Part shown: positions 43,909 through 53,269 of the stretch, one piece after another
Layout of the letters: every line of letters starts with the position of its first letter
Position numbering within the stretch: the first letter of the stretch is position 1
Source of the DNA: Tardiphaga robiniae
Lineage (GTDB): Bacteria > Pseudomonadota > Alphaproteobacteria > Rhizobiales > Xanthobacteraceae
Assembly (NCBI RefSeq): GCF_013359755.1
Contig: NZ_JABMCJ010000093.1
Coordinates: 248,001 to 312,000 of the forward strand
DNA: 64,000 nucleotides
Reading direction: 5' to 3'
Program-made: the position numbers and the translations under genes
Notes under the pieces: generated by a model
Told to the model about the DNA's origin: nothing
Databases searched by the model: none
What the model saw: only the letters and a program-made list of their open reading frames with translations

Positions 43909-44916
43909 TTAGAACTTGGCTTTGATGGTGCGTCCCTGGGAAAGAGCCATGGCGTTCGTATCGATCGCGACAGGAACCGAGACCGTGAAATATCCGGCCG
44001 TACCTTCCATGCGATTGACTGCGTCGAACTCGCGGTAGACCTTGAGCCGCGTCGAGACTGGCAACTTTCCTATCTCGAATGTGTAGCCGATCGATCCCCC
44101 CAGCGCCACGACCCGCCCTTCGTAGCCGCCTAGACGGGCTCCCGTGCCGGAATCAGCGGTGAGCTGTTGGTAGTAGTAACCAACGAGGCCGAGCGTGAAT
44201 TCTTTGGTGATGTATTTCGTTGCGGCCCATTCGAGATGAAATTCATCGCCACTCTTATAATCTGTGGCCGTATTGGTCTGGTTGAATGTCACGCCCATCG
44301 CCGCAGACAAATCCCAGCCGATGGCAGGATCGAGCCATGTAAAAGTGCCGAACACATCCAGTGCCGGTCGGTTGAGCGAGGCATTCGATAGCTGCCCGGC
44401 GACATAGGTTCCCGATGGGATGACGCCGCCGACGCCGAGTTGCCAGTGGAAGTTTCCGGCATGCCATCCAACGAAGGACTGCAGGAAAAAGTCGCTGAGA
44501 TTGGCCTGTGAGTCCGTGACGTTCAAGCCAATCGGACCGAATCGTGGAGAGTTTACGAGGAGACTTGCATTCACGCGCGGTTCGCCGACGGGGACCGTCA
44601 GCGAGAAGGCAAGATCGCCGCCAAGAATTTTGGCTGGCGTGACCCAGAGGGTCGTCGGCAACTCGATCCAGCTTTGAGCTGAAACATTTGCAACGAGGAG
44701 ACCGCCCGTCGGCAAAGTGCGTCCGCCGCCGAGTTTCCCATCGTAATAATAGAAATCATTCTGGAAGAAGACGCCGGGTGGCGGCGTTATGCCCGCGCCG
44801 GTGGCATGCGACCCCAACAGAAAAACACCGACGCCGCCTTCGGCTGCCATCACTGGCGACAAGCATGAGAACGACACCACCGAGGAAATGGCAGCAGCAA
44901 GAAACCGAGCGCGCAT
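43909..44916 (-). CDS. Outer-membrane transporter-like protein (meta-pathway phenol-degradation type)
   Basis: 335 residues with a signal peptide (ISSVVSFSCLSPVMA). Repeated amphipathic strands (DFYYYDGKLGGGR, SFVGWHAGNFHWQLGVGG, FTLGLVGYYYQQLTADSG, STRLKVYREFDAVNRMEGTAGYF) match the family annotated as phenol-degradation meta-pathway/transporter barrels. It could admit a sulfated or aromatic substrate for the adjacent sulfatase operon, which is inference. Confidence 0.82.
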   Translation of the reverse strand: MRARFLAAAISSVVSFSCLSPVMAAEGGVGVFLLGSHATGAGITPPPGVFFQNDFYYYDGKLGGGRTLPTGGLLVANVSAQSWIELPTTLWVTPAKILGGDLAFSLTVPVGEPRVNASLLVNSPRFGPIGLNVTDSQANLSDFFLQSFVGWHAGNFHWQLGVGGVIPSGTYVAGQLSNASLNRPALDVFGTFTWLDPAIGWDLSAAMGVTFNQTNTATDYKSGDEFHLEWAATKYITKEFTLGLVGYYYQQLTADSGTGARLGGYEGRVVALGGSIGYTFEIGKLPVSTRLKVYREFDAVNRMEGTAGYFTVSVPVAIDTNAMALSQGRTIKAKF

Positions 44917-45293
44917 CGCAGAACCCCACCGACAAGCGGACTACAAATCGAGACAGAATCAACATACGCGGAAATATTTGTTCGTCACGACAATTCATCT
45001 GCGGGCGTGATCCGGCTATCGACTGTTGCAAAAGAGCGTCGTGATCGCGAAATTTTATCAATATTGTTTGGACAGTTTGTAAGGCCTGCGACGAAATATC
45101 TTAAGCCTACGTCCTGCAGAAGATAAGATTGGCACAAACTGGACATCACAAAATTGCAGAGCTTCTCTAAACTCACCAGTACATAAGGAGGAGGAGCTGC
45201 TCCGGCAGCTCGCATGCTTTTGTTAATAGGGAAGAAACGCTGACGTAGATGCGCCTGCCTGACGGCGCGCGCCAGTACACATAAGGGGTGCCA
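44917..45293. promoter_or_regulatory. Divergent regulatory interval upstream of the sulfatase operon
   Basis: 377 bp between the outer-membrane protein gene and the operon on the plus strand, noticeably AT-richer than the genes. A perfect hairpin GAGCTGC-TCCG-GCAGCTC lies at 45194-45211, about 83 bp before the first start codon, and could act on the leader transcript. No gene is evident. Confidence 0.4.
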
Positions 45294-45779
45294 ATGAACT
45301 GCGTATCACTTGCATCTATCAAAAATGGCCGTGCTGGTCGCCTTCTACTCGCCGTGACGATTGTTACGTCCGCGCTTGCCATAAATATCTCTGATGGGTC
45401 GGCGATGGGGGTCGTCCCGACATCGACCTCCCTGTTGCGACACGATAGGGAGAGCGCAATCGTTCCAATTGTCGTTGTGCGACGCGGCGCTGCGGCGCGA
45501 CGAACAACAGTCGTCGGACCGCGCGGCGGCGTGGCAAGCAGGACCGTGGTGCGCCGCGGAGCCGTCGTGCGGCCCGGCGTGGTACGGCCCGGAGCGTGGG
45601 TACGGCCGACCTGGTATCGTTGGGCACCGGGCGGTGCGATTGCTGCAGGCGCTGCGCTGGGTTTTGTCACTGCGGCAACTGCGGTCGCGTGGGCCGGGGC
45701 TCCGCCGGCGCCGGGCTACTGCTGGTACTACACCGACGCGAGCAGGCAACAAGGATTCTGGGACGTTTGCCCGCGCTAG
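45294..45779 (+). CDS. Exported hypothetical protein
   Basis: 161 residues from ATG 45294, which is preceded by AAGGGG; an in-frame GTG at 45288 is less likely. It has an N-terminal signal (AGRLLLAVTIVTSALA), a basic Arg/Val-rich repeat region (VVRRGAAARRTTVVGPRGG, VRPGVVRPGAWVRP) and a C-terminal motif CWYYTDASRQQGFWDVCP seen in small rhizobial exported proteins. The two Cys may form a disulfide. Function unknown; first gene of the sulfatase operon. Confidence 0.75.
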   Translation: MNCVSLASIKNGRAGRLLLAVTIVTSALAINISDGSAMGVVPTSTSLLRHDRESAIVPIVVVRRGAAARRTTVVGPRGGVASRTVVRRGAVVRPGVVRPGAWVRPTWYRWAPGGAIAAGAALGFVTAATAVAWAGAPPAPGYCWYYTDASRQQGFWDVCPR

Positions 45780-45806
45780 TGCCGCAAGCAAGCCGGTGGG
45801 AATGCC

Positions 45807-46790
45807 ATGGATGTAGCATCGTTGTTGGACGAGACTGCTGACGGGTCTGTTGTCAATGGTGTGCGCAGCCGCGACATGGTGAGGATTTCCGGCGGCACGT
45901 TCCTGATGGGATCGAACCGCCATTATCCGGAAGAGGCGCCCGCTCATCGGGTCAGCGTGAGCGCGTTCTCGATAGATGCAACGCCTGTCACGAACCGCCA
46001 GTTCAAGGCTTTTGTGAAAGCGACTGGCTACGTCACGACGGCGGAGATAGCTCCCGATCCCAAGGATTATCCGGGTGCGCTGCCGCATATGCTTTATGCG
46101 GGGTCGTTGACCTTCATGCCGCCGCCCAGCGGCGTCGTCGATCTGCGCGACTGGAGCCAATGGTGGTGCTTCCTCAAAGGCGCGGACTGGCGACATCCAT
46201 ACGGTCTCGGAAGCAACATCAATGTCCTGGACAACCATCCCGTTGTCCATGTCTCGTTTGCCGACGCGGCGGCTTATGCGGCATGGGCCGGGAAAGAGTT
46301 GCCGACCGAAGCGGAATGGGAGTTTGCCGCACGCGGCGGCCTCGACGACGCTGAATTTGCCTGGGGCGACGAGTTCACGCCCGCTGGCCTGCATCTTGCC
46401 AACACGTGGCAAGGCGAATTTCCAATCCGGAATGACGTTGACGATGGCTACGTACGCACATCTCCCGTGAAGGCGTTCCCGCCGAATGGCTTCGGCCTGC
46501 ACGACATGATCGGAAATGTGTGGGAGTGGACCAGCGACTGGTACACACCCGGGCACGAAGCCGATGCGCCGAAGGCCTGCTGCATACCGCAAAACCCGCG
46601 CGGCGGACCGGAGGACGCCAGCTATGACCCGCACCAGCCGGACATCCGTATTCCCCGCAAGGTACTGAAGGGCGGCTCGCACCTCTGCGCGCCGAACTAC
46701 TGCCGCCGTTATCGCCCGGCAGCGCGCCATGCCGAGCCGATCGATACGTCGGCAAGCCATGTCGGCTTTAGATGCATCATTCGAAACTAG
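45807..46790 (+). CDS. Formylglycine-generating enzyme (sulfatase-modifying factor)
   Basis: 327 residues. The FGE fold is clear (ISGGTFLMGSNRHYPEEAP; HPVVHVSFADAAAYAAWAGKELPTEAEWEFAARGG; GLHDMIGNVWEWTSDW). The two copper-binding active-site cysteines are C294 and C299 in GGSHLCAPNYCRRYR, so it should be catalytically competent and not just a SUMF1-like relative. It has no signal peptide and would act in the cytoplasm, converting the sulfatase Cys to formylglycine. The sulfatase gene starts 38 bp downstream. Confidence 0.93.
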   Translation: MDVASLLDETADGSVVNGVRSRDMVRISGGTFLMGSNRHYPEEAPAHRVSVSAFSIDATPVTNRQFKAFVKATGYVTTAEIAPDPKDYPGALPHMLYAGSLTFMPPPSGVVDLRDWSQWWCFLKGADWRHPYGLGSNINVLDNHPVVHVSFADAAAYAAWAGKELPTEAEWEFAARGGLDDAEFAWGDEFTPAGLHLANTWQGEFPIRNDVDDGYVRTSPVKAFPPNGFGLHDMIGNVWEWTSDWYTPGHEADAPKACCIPQNPRGGPEDASYDPHQPDIRIPRKVLKGGSHLCAPNYCRRYRPAARHAEPIDTSASHVGFRCIIRN

Positions 46791-46828
46791 CACCAGACGT
46801 ACGTTTTCTTTGAAAGATGGAGACTTGA

Positions 46829-48514
46829 ATGGCCAGCGACGTCCGAACGGAACAGCCCAAAGAAGCCTTATCGCGAGACGCGGAAAACCATGCGCTCAAC
46901 CGCAGAAACCTGTTGCTGGGCAGTTCAGCGATTGTCGCGGCTGTAACGCTTACATCTGCCGCACTGGCTCAGGCGCAGAAAGCGGCCCCAATCGCCAGTT
47001 CGGCACGTCGACCGAACATCCTGCTGATCCTGGCAGATGATATCGGGTGGTTCGATGTGGGGGCCTATAACCGCGGAATGATGGGCGGGGCGACCCCCAA
47101 CATCGATCGCATCGCCTCAGAAGGCGCGCTGCATACCGATCATTACGGTCAGGCGAGTTGCACGGCCGGACGCGCGGCATTCATCACCGGGCAGATTCCC
47201 ATGCGCACCGGCATGACCACTGTTGGCATGCCGGGCGCCAAGCAGGGACTACAGGCTGAAGATCCTACCATCGCCGATCTGCTCAAACCCTTGGGCTACA
47301 TGACGTGCCAGACCGGCAAGAACCACCTTGGCGACCGCAACGAACATCTGCCGACTGTGCATGGCTTCGATGAGTTTTATGGCAACCTCTATCATCTCAA
47401 CGCAGAGGAGGAGCCTGAGCAGGACGACTATCCGAAGGGAAACGAGAAATTCAAGGAGACGTTCGGTCCCCGCGGCGTTCTCGAATGCAAGGCCACCGAC
47501 CGGGACGATCCGACCGAGGACCGGCGCTTCGGCCGGGTCGGCAAGCAGACCATCAAGGATACCGGACCTCTGACACGAGAGCGCATGACGACTGTCGAAG
47601 ATGACCTGCTTGGGCGTTCGACGGACTTCATGGATCGCGCCACCAAGGCAGGGAAGCCGTTTTTTCTCTGGCACAATACGACGCGCATGCATGTCTGGAC
47701 ACGTCTCTCCAAGCGATGGGACGGCAAGACCGGGCTTGGGCTGTACTCGGACGGCATGCAGGAGCTTGATTACGTTGTTGGCGGTCTGCTGAAAAAACTG
47801 GATGATCTCGGCATCGCCGACAACACGCTGGTGATTTTCACGACCGACAATGGCGCAGAGAAGTTCACCTGGCCGGACGGCGGCACATCACCGTTCCGGG
47901 GTGAAAAGGGACTCGGTTGGGAAGGTGGCTTTAGAGTCCCGTTCCTGATCCGATGGCCCGGCAAGATCCAGCCCGGCCGTGTCTTCAACGGAATCACGTC
48001 GCATGAAGACGTGCTTCCGACGGTCCTCGCCGCAGCAGGTGAGCCTGACGTAGTCGCGAAGTGCAAAGCGGGCTACGCGGCTGGGGAAAAGACGTACAAG
48101 GTGCATCTCGATGGCTTCAACCAACTGCCCTACCTGACGGGGGAAGCCAAGGAGTCGGCGCGTGACCAGTTCGTCTACTACGGAGAGACCAGTCTCTACG
48201 CCATCCGTTACAAGAACTGGAAGGTCCACTTCGAGACAAAGGACGACTGGTTCGCAGGACACTCGGCCGCACCGACGGTGCCGCAGCCGGTCAATCTCCG
48301 CTCGGACCCGTTCGAGCAACACATGCAGGCGCCGAACTATCCGAATTATGCGGTCAACAAGCTCTGGACCGTTCTGCCGATTGCGGCCCTGGTCGAACAG
48401 CACCTTGCAACGTTCAAGGACTTCCCGCAGCGGCAATCCCCCATCGACGTCGATGTCAATGCGATGATGAAGCGCGTGATGGCGGCGGCCGCAAAAGTCA
48501 GAGGCGGAAACTAG
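46829..48514 (+). CDS. Arylsulfatase, Tat-exported
   Basis: 561 residues. The N-terminus carries a twin-arginine signal (LNRRNLLLG at 23-31, then a hydrophobic stretch ending AALAQA). The mature enzyme begins RPNILLILADDIGW with the metal-binding D70/D71. The modification site is C111 in CTAGRAAFITG (C-T-A-G-R), the substrate of FGE. Further metal and active-site regions are visible (TTDNGAEKF). It cleaves sulfate esters; substrate unknown. Confidence 0.94.
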   Translation: MASDVRTEQPKEALSRDAENHALNRRNLLLGSSAIVAAVTLTSAALAQAQKAAPIASSARRPNILLILADDIGWFDVGAYNRGMMGGATPNIDRIASEGALHTDHYGQASCTAGRAAFITGQIPMRTGMTTVGMPGAKQGLQAEDPTIADLLKPLGYMTCQTGKNHLGDRNEHLPTVHGFDEFYGNLYHLNAEEEPEQDDYPKGNEKFKETFGPRGVLECKATDRDDPTEDRRFGRVGKQTIKDTGPLTRERMTTVEDDLLGRSTDFMDRATKAGKPFFLWHNTTRMHVWTRLSKRWDGKTGLGLYSDGMQELDYVVGGLLKKLDDLGIADNTLVIFTTDNGAEKFTWPDGGTSPFRGEKGLGWEGGFRVPFLIRWPGKIQPGRVFNGITSHEDVLPTVLAAAGEPDVVAKCKAGYAAGEKTYKVHLDGFNQLPYLTGEAKESARDQFVYYGETSLYAIRYKNWKVHFETKDDWFAGHSAAPTVPQPVNLRSDPFEQHMQAPNYPNYAVNKLWTVLPIAALVEQHLATFKDFPQRQSPIDVDVNAMMKRVMAAAAKVRGGN

Positions 48515-48585
48515 CCTGAGTGCTCTGTTGAGCAACGAAGAGATGGCGGCGAATGAACGCCGCCATTAAACTTGGGAGGCAATCC

Positions 48586-48930
48586 ATGAACAAGAAATTC
48601 TCGTGCAAGGCACTTCTCCTTGGTGCAATGGTCGGGATGTCCAGCCCGGCCTATGCGCAGGTCCCGCTGACCAGCTATCAAGACAGTAAGGGCTTTATCG
48701 ATGTCCAGGCGCTGACATGTGCCCAGCTCATCAACACCTATCAGGAAGACGCGGACACGCTCGCCGCATGGTATAGCGGCTGGTACAACGGCCTTGCCAA
48801 GAAGCATTTCGCCCATATCACGCGGGCGAAATCCGGCGAACACCATCTCATCCTCTACTGTCGTGCTAATCCGCAGTTGAAGATCATCGAGGCCATCGAC
48901 GTTCTGCTCAAGAACGAAGCCTCAAAATAA
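48586..48930 (+). CDS. HdeA/HdeB-like periplasmic protein
   Basis: 114 residues from ATG 48586 (GGGAGG upstream). A signal peptide ends at PAYAQ. The mature part has LTCAQLINTYQEDADTLAAWYSGWYNGLAKKH and a second Cys in LILYCRANPQ, the two-Cys layout of HdeA-type acid-stress chaperones. It may aid folding of exported proteins of this operon. Confidence 0.75.
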   Translation: MNKKFSCKALLLGAMVGMSSPAYAQVPLTSYQDSKGFIDVQALTCAQLINTYQEDADTLAAWYSGWYNGLAKKHFAHITRAKSGEHHLILYCRANPQLKIIEAIDVLLKNEASK

Positions 48931-48957
48931 TCCGCGTATAACGTTTGAAGGTCAGCG

Positions 48958-49941
48958 ATGCGTCGTGTCATTCACCTCATTTCATCTGTCGTATTCTGGA
49001 TCTGCGCATCGTCAGCCTATGCCCAGTCAGATGCGTTGCCATCCTGGAACGACGGTGGAACAAAACAATCCATCGTTGATTTTGTGGCGCGCGTGACAGC
49101 GCAAGGCAGCGCTGATTTCGTGCCGGTGGAGCAGCGAATTGCTGTCTTCGATAATGACGGGACGCTGTGGTGCGAACAGCCGATCTACTTTCAATTCGCG
49201 TTTGCATTCGATCGCATCAAGGCCATGGCGGCGCAGCACCCTGAATGGAAGACGACCCAACCCTACAAAGCGATCCTGGACGGCGATATGAAGGCATTCG
49301 CGGCGTCAGGCGAAAAAGGCCTGCTGCAAATCGTAACTGCCGCCCACAGCGGCATGACGACCGACGAGTTCTCGAAAGCGGTCATCGAATGGACGACAAC
49401 CGCCCGGCATCCGCGCTTTAACCGCCCTTATACCCAGCTCGTCTATCAGCCGATGCTCGAACTGCTGGCCTATCTGCGCGCCAACGGCTTCAAGACCTTC
49501 ATCGTGTCGGGTGGCGGCATCGAATTTATGCGGCCATGGGTGGAAAAGATTTACGGCATCCCGCCGGAGCAAGTGGTCGGCTCGTCTGGCACTGTCGCGC
49601 TCCAAATGGATGCCGGCGGCAAGCCATCACTTCTCAAGACACCCAAAATTGAGTTCGTCGATGACGGGCCGGGCAAGCCCGTAGGCATCAACCGCTTCAT
49701 CGGCCGCCGTCCGATCTTCGCGTTCGGCAATTCGGATGGTGATCTGCAGATGCTGCAATGGACAGCGGCAGGCGGAGGCGCGCGATTCATGGGATTGGTG
49801 CGCCATACCGATGCCGAGCGCGAGTACGCCTACGACCGGCAATCGAAGATCGGAAAGCTGGACAAGGCATTGGACGAGGCCACTGCGAAAGGGTGGAAGG
49901 TCGTTGATATGAAGAAGGACTGGAAGACGATTTTTCCTTGA
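48958..49941 (+). CDS. Exported HAD-superfamily hydrolase
   Basis: 327 residues. Signal peptide (LISSVVFWICASSAYAQ), then the HAD motif I FDNDGTLW with D65 and D67. Motif II is IVSGGG and motif IV FGNSDGDLQML. Such exported HAD proteins are probably phosphatases or sulfate/phosphonate-processing enzymes in the periplasm. It sits in the sulfatase operon. Confidence 0.85.
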   Translation: MRRVIHLISSVVFWICASSAYAQSDALPSWNDGGTKQSIVDFVARVTAQGSADFVPVEQRIAVFDNDGTLWCEQPIYFQFAFAFDRIKAMAAQHPEWKTTQPYKAILDGDMKAFAASGEKGLLQIVTAAHSGMTTDEFSKAVIEWTTTARHPRFNRPYTQLVYQPMLELLAYLRANGFKTFIVSGGGIEFMRPWVEKIYGIPPEQVVGSSGTVALQMDAGGKPSLLKTPKIEFVDDGPGKPVGINRFIGRRPIFAFGNSDGDLQMLQWTAAGGGARFMGLVRHTDAEREYAYDRQSKIGKLDKALDEATAKGWKVVDMKKDWKTIFP

Positions 49942-49990
49942 GATGATCGGATTACGGAAGTTCCAGAGCAGAAGCTCATGACATGAGATA

Positions 49991-50239
49991 GTGACCTTGA
50001 GTGGCATCGATATCTTCGCCTGGATCGTTCTGATCATCATGGTCGCCAGCGCGATTGGGGTAGTCTGCATCGCTGGCTGGCTGCCGGGGCACATCGCCGC
50101 CACACGCGGCCATCCATGGGCGGAGGCCGTGACGGTGGCCGGCTGGATCACGTTGATCTGCGGATTTGCGCTGTGGCCGATTGTATTGGTTTGGGCCTAT
50201 GTAGACGTGCCCGCGCCGCCCAGAACGAAGCAATCCTGA
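49991..50239 (+). CDS. DUF3302 inner-membrane protein (YiaW-like)
   Basis: 82 residues, two hydrophobic spans (IFAWIVLIIMVASAIGVVCIAGW; AGWITLICGFALWPIVLVWAYV) separated by RGHPWAEAVTV, matching DUF3302. It is coupled to the downstream HlyD-type gene by a TGATG overlap, the same pairing as YiaW/YiaV. GTG 49991 is the start; TTG 49997 is possible. Confidence 0.78.
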   Translation: MTLSGIDIFAWIVLIIMVASAIGVVCIAGWLPGHIAATRGHPWAEAVTVAGWITLICGFALWPIVLVWAYVDVPAPPRTKQS

Positions 50240-51180
50240 TGGGCGCCGCGATCATCAACACTTATTTGGTGCTGCTCTTTCTACTGGTGCATTTCAGGTT
50301 CGTCCGCTTCAACCTGTTTTGGAAACTGTCTCCCTTCATTGTGGCGTTGCTGGTCCTGTTCGGCTTGCTGGTGCCGATGGGGTGGGGGGCGCCGCAAGGT
50401 CCTGCCGTCGTCATCCGCAATTCCGTTGCCATCGTTCCTGATGTCGCGGGTGAAGTGATCGAAGTGCCCGTTGCGGCGAACGTTACGCTGAAGGCAGGAG
50501 ACGTGCTGTTCCGGATAGACCCAACGCCCTACGCCGCCCAAGTGAAAGCGATCCAGGCGCAATCGACGCTGGCCGACCAGCGCCTGGCCCAGATGACACA
50601 ACTGTTCGATCGTAACGCCGGTCGCGGCTTCGACGTCGAGCAGCGGCAAGCCGAAGCCGATCAGGCGAAAGCTCAGCTCGAAGGCGCGCGTTGGAATCTG
50701 GAGAAGACGACGGTGCGAGCGCCGGCAGACGGCTATGTCACCAACCTGGCACTGCGTAAAGGGGCACGCGTCGCCAATTTGCCGCTCGCGCCAGTGATGG
50801 CCTTCATCGATACGTCGCAAACCATCATCGGCGTCGAGATTGCGCAGAACGATGCACGCTATGTCAAACCCGGTCAGTCCGTCGAGGTCACGTTCAAGTT
50901 CATGCCGGGCAGGGTCTATGACGGCAAAGTCGAGAGCGTGCTTCAGGCCATCGCCACCGGGCAGGTGCAGACATCGGGCGCCGCTGTGACGCCGAAGACG
51001 ATTCAGACCACGCCTTTCGTGGTGCGCGTCGTGCTTGACGATGCCGCGTTCGCTCATTCACTGCCGGCTGGAAGCACGGGCGACGCCGCGATCTTCACCG
51101 ACAGACTTCAGGTCACGCATGTCGTCCGGCGAGTCCTGCTGCGGCAAACCGCGATTACGAACTACGTCAATCCGTTCTAG
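50239..51180 (+). CDS. HlyD-family membrane fusion/efflux protein (YiaV-like)
   Basis: 313 residues from ATG 50239, overlapping the DUF3302 stop. Two N-terminal hydrophobic spans are followed by the biotinyl-lipoyl halves (VPDVAGEVIEVPVAANVTLKAGDVLFRIDP; TTVRAPADGYVTNLALRKGARV), a coiled-coil hairpin (AQSTLADQRLAQM) and a beta-barrel (VKPGQSVEVTFKFMPG). Likely an export or envelope-maintenance component; no outer-membrane partner is in the operon. Confidence 0.87.
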   Translation: MGAAIINTYLVLLFLLVHFRFVRFNLFWKLSPFIVALLVLFGLLVPMGWGAPQGPAVVIRNSVAIVPDVAGEVIEVPVAANVTLKAGDVLFRIDPTPYAAQVKAIQAQSTLADQRLAQMTQLFDRNAGRGFDVEQRQAEADQAKAQLEGARWNLEKTTVRAPADGYVTNLALRKGARVANLPLAPVMAFIDTSQTIIGVEIAQNDARYVKPGQSVEVTFKFMPGRVYDGKVESVLQAIATGQVQTSGAAVTPKTIQTTPFVVRVVLDDAAFAHSLPAGSTGDAAIFTDRLQVTHVVRRVLLRQTAITNYVNPF

Positions 51181-51218
51181 CCAAACACGTATCAACGCGC
51201 GCAGGTCGGGAGGCCACG

Positions 51219-53150
51219 ATGTCAGCAGCCAATCCGACCCGCTTTCGTGTCGGATTTCGCACGTCTATCATCGTGCTGTTCGTCGGAATTGTGTTGTTCG
51301 TCGGTCTGGCGCTGGTCTATCTCGCCTTCAGCCGGGTCACATTGATCACGCGGTCCGCGGCGAGCTCATTCATGGACAGTGTCGCCGAACTTGCCGCCGA
51401 CCGTGTCAATGGCCAGCTTAAGACGGTACGGGACAGTCTTGATATCCTCCAGGGGCTGACCTCGGTCCAGTCCGCCGCCATCCAGGACAACCCGCGATTA
51501 CATATCGTGTTGGCGTCGATGCTGCGCAACAACAAACAGCTCTATAATCTCTACATGGGTTACGACAACGGGACCTTCCTGGAGATGGACTTCATCGATC
51601 GCGGAGGTGAGGGGGCAAGAAGCCGACTGGCTGCGCCGCACGATGCCACCTTCCGGCTCGTCATCATCGCAAAGAGCGGCAATGATGGCCTGACATCCAC
51701 CATCACTTTTCTGTCCGACGCGTTGGTCCCCGTCAGTCAGCGTCCGGGTCCGACCGATTACGATCCGCGCAGTCGTCCGTGGTTTAGGGACGCCTTCGGT
51801 CCGAATCCCAGCCTGCTGACGGAGCCGTATTTGTTCTTCGCGACCGGAGAGATCGGCTACACGGTGCGGATGCCGATCGCCGAAGGCTTCAAAGGCGTGG
51901 TCGCTGGCGATATCCTGCTGAGCGAAGCCGAGACCATGCTGCGCAAACAGCAGCTCGGCAAGTCCGGACTGGCGTTCCTGTTCGACGATGCCGGCCGCGT
52001 GCTGGTCCATCCCGACATGTCTCAATTTATTTCCCATGCGGGAGGCGGACGATTGAGCGAGCTGCCGCGCCTTGGTGATATTGATAAGGCAGGCGTCTCG
52101 TCCGCCATCGATGCCTGGAAACGAACCGGTGTAGCGCAACAGTTCTTTCACGACAGCGATGGGCGAGTATATGCGGCGGCGTTCCGTCCCATCGAGATGT
52201 CCGGTTCCGCAAACCTGCGGTTGGGGCTGTTTGCTCCCATCGACGAGTTCTACGCCAAAATCGAGTCGGAGCGACGCGCCCTGTTTCTTGCTGCCGTCGG
52301 TCTGGTGCTGGCGGTGCTTCCGATCGCGTTTGGGCTGGGCTCTATGCTGTCGCGATCATTGGGGGCGCTCGCACGCGAGACAGATGCCATCCAACGATTT
52401 CAGTTCACCGAAACAGCGAAATGGCATTCGCCCATTCGCGAAATTGACGAACTGAGCCGTTCGGTCTTCACGATGCGTACGCTTGTCCAGACATTCTCCC
52501 ACTTTGTGCCCAAACTCCTCGTCCAGCAGCTCGTCGAAACTGGAAGCGCCATGAAGTTGGGAGGAGCTCGGCGAGAGATAACCGTTCTATTCACCGACGT
52601 GGAGAATTTCACGGGAATGACCGAAGACAGAGACCCGACCGATGTCATGACCTTCACTTCGCGCTACTTCGCAGCAATGTCGGAGGCCATCATGGCGCAC
52701 AATGGCATTGTCGATAAATTCATCGGCGATGCCGTGATGGGCATCTGGAATGCGCCTGTGCAGGATGACAACCATGTCCAGGACGCGTGCGCAGCGGTGC
52801 TCGCCTGCATCGAAGCGAATGCGAGGCTGAACGCAGAATTTGAACGCGAGGGATGGCCAGCCTACCGCACTCGCTTTGGCTTACATGTGGGGGAGGCCGT
52901 TGTCGGAAATATCGGATCGCCCGACCGAATGAGTTATACGGCGCTCGGCGCCACCGTGAATCTTGCTGCTCGTCTTGAGGCTCTCAACAAGAACTATGGG
53001 ACATCTGTTCTCGTCAGCAGTGAAATTAAACAGCGAACGGAGGCGTTCTACCTCTTCCGCCATGTGGACGTGGTGAAGCCCAAAGGCTTCGCAGCAGAGG
53101 TAAGTATCTACGAATTATTGGACTGCCGTCGGTCAAGGGATAACGATTGA
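51219..53150 (+). CDS. Membrane adenylate/guanylate cyclase with Cache-type sensor
   Basis: 643 residues. TM1 (SIIVLFVGIVLFVGLALVYLAF) and TM2 near 352-375 bracket a large extracytoplasmic Cache-like sensor domain (YDPRSRPWFRDAF is typical). A HAMP-like linker leads to a class III cyclase domain with the metal-binding Asp in LFTDVENFT (about 459) and FIGDAVMG (about 504), and the ALGATVNLAARLE motif. It would make cAMP (or cGMP) in response to a periplasmic ligand. Probably the last gene of the operon. Confidence 0.9.
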   Translation: MSAANPTRFRVGFRTSIIVLFVGIVLFVGLALVYLAFSRVTLITRSAASSFMDSVAELAADRVNGQLKTVRDSLDILQGLTSVQSAAIQDNPRLHIVLASMLRNNKQLYNLYMGYDNGTFLEMDFIDRGGEGARSRLAAPHDATFRLVIIAKSGNDGLTSTITFLSDALVPVSQRPGPTDYDPRSRPWFRDAFGPNPSLLTEPYLFFATGEIGYTVRMPIAEGFKGVVAGDILLSEAETMLRKQQLGKSGLAFLFDDAGRVLVHPDMSQFISHAGGGRLSELPRLGDIDKAGVSSAIDAWKRTGVAQQFFHDSDGRVYAAAFRPIEMSGSANLRLGLFAPIDEFYAKIESERRALFLAAVGLVLAVLPIAFGLGSMLSRSLGALARETDAIQRFQFTETAKWHSPIREIDELSRSVFTMRTLVQTFSHFVPKLLVQQLVETGSAMKLGGARREITVLFTDVENFTGMTEDRDPTDVMTFTSRYFAAMSEAIMAHNGIVDKFIGDAVMGIWNAPVQDDNHVQDACAAVLACIEANARLNAEFEREGWPAYRTRFGLHVGEAVVGNIGSPDRMSYTALGATVNLAARLEALNKNYGTSVLVSSEIKQRTEAFYLFRHVDVVKPKGFAAEVSIYELLDCRRSRDND

Positions 53151-53269
53151 TTCGGGCTTAGTGCATCGAACGCGGGAAGAATTGGGACGAGATGGATGAG
53201 CGGGCGGGGAGCTCGGGAGGACCGAAGGCGAAGCCCCAATAGATGGTAGCTTCGCCGACTTCACAATCC

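Noticed and set aside
45100-45160. Sigma-54 promoter (TTGGCACAAACTGG...)
   Set aside because: TGGCAC is present but the -12 GC element is not at the right spacing.
45345-46793. 482-codon open frame on the minus strand
   Set aside because: Antisense to the FGE gene; no recognisable domain.
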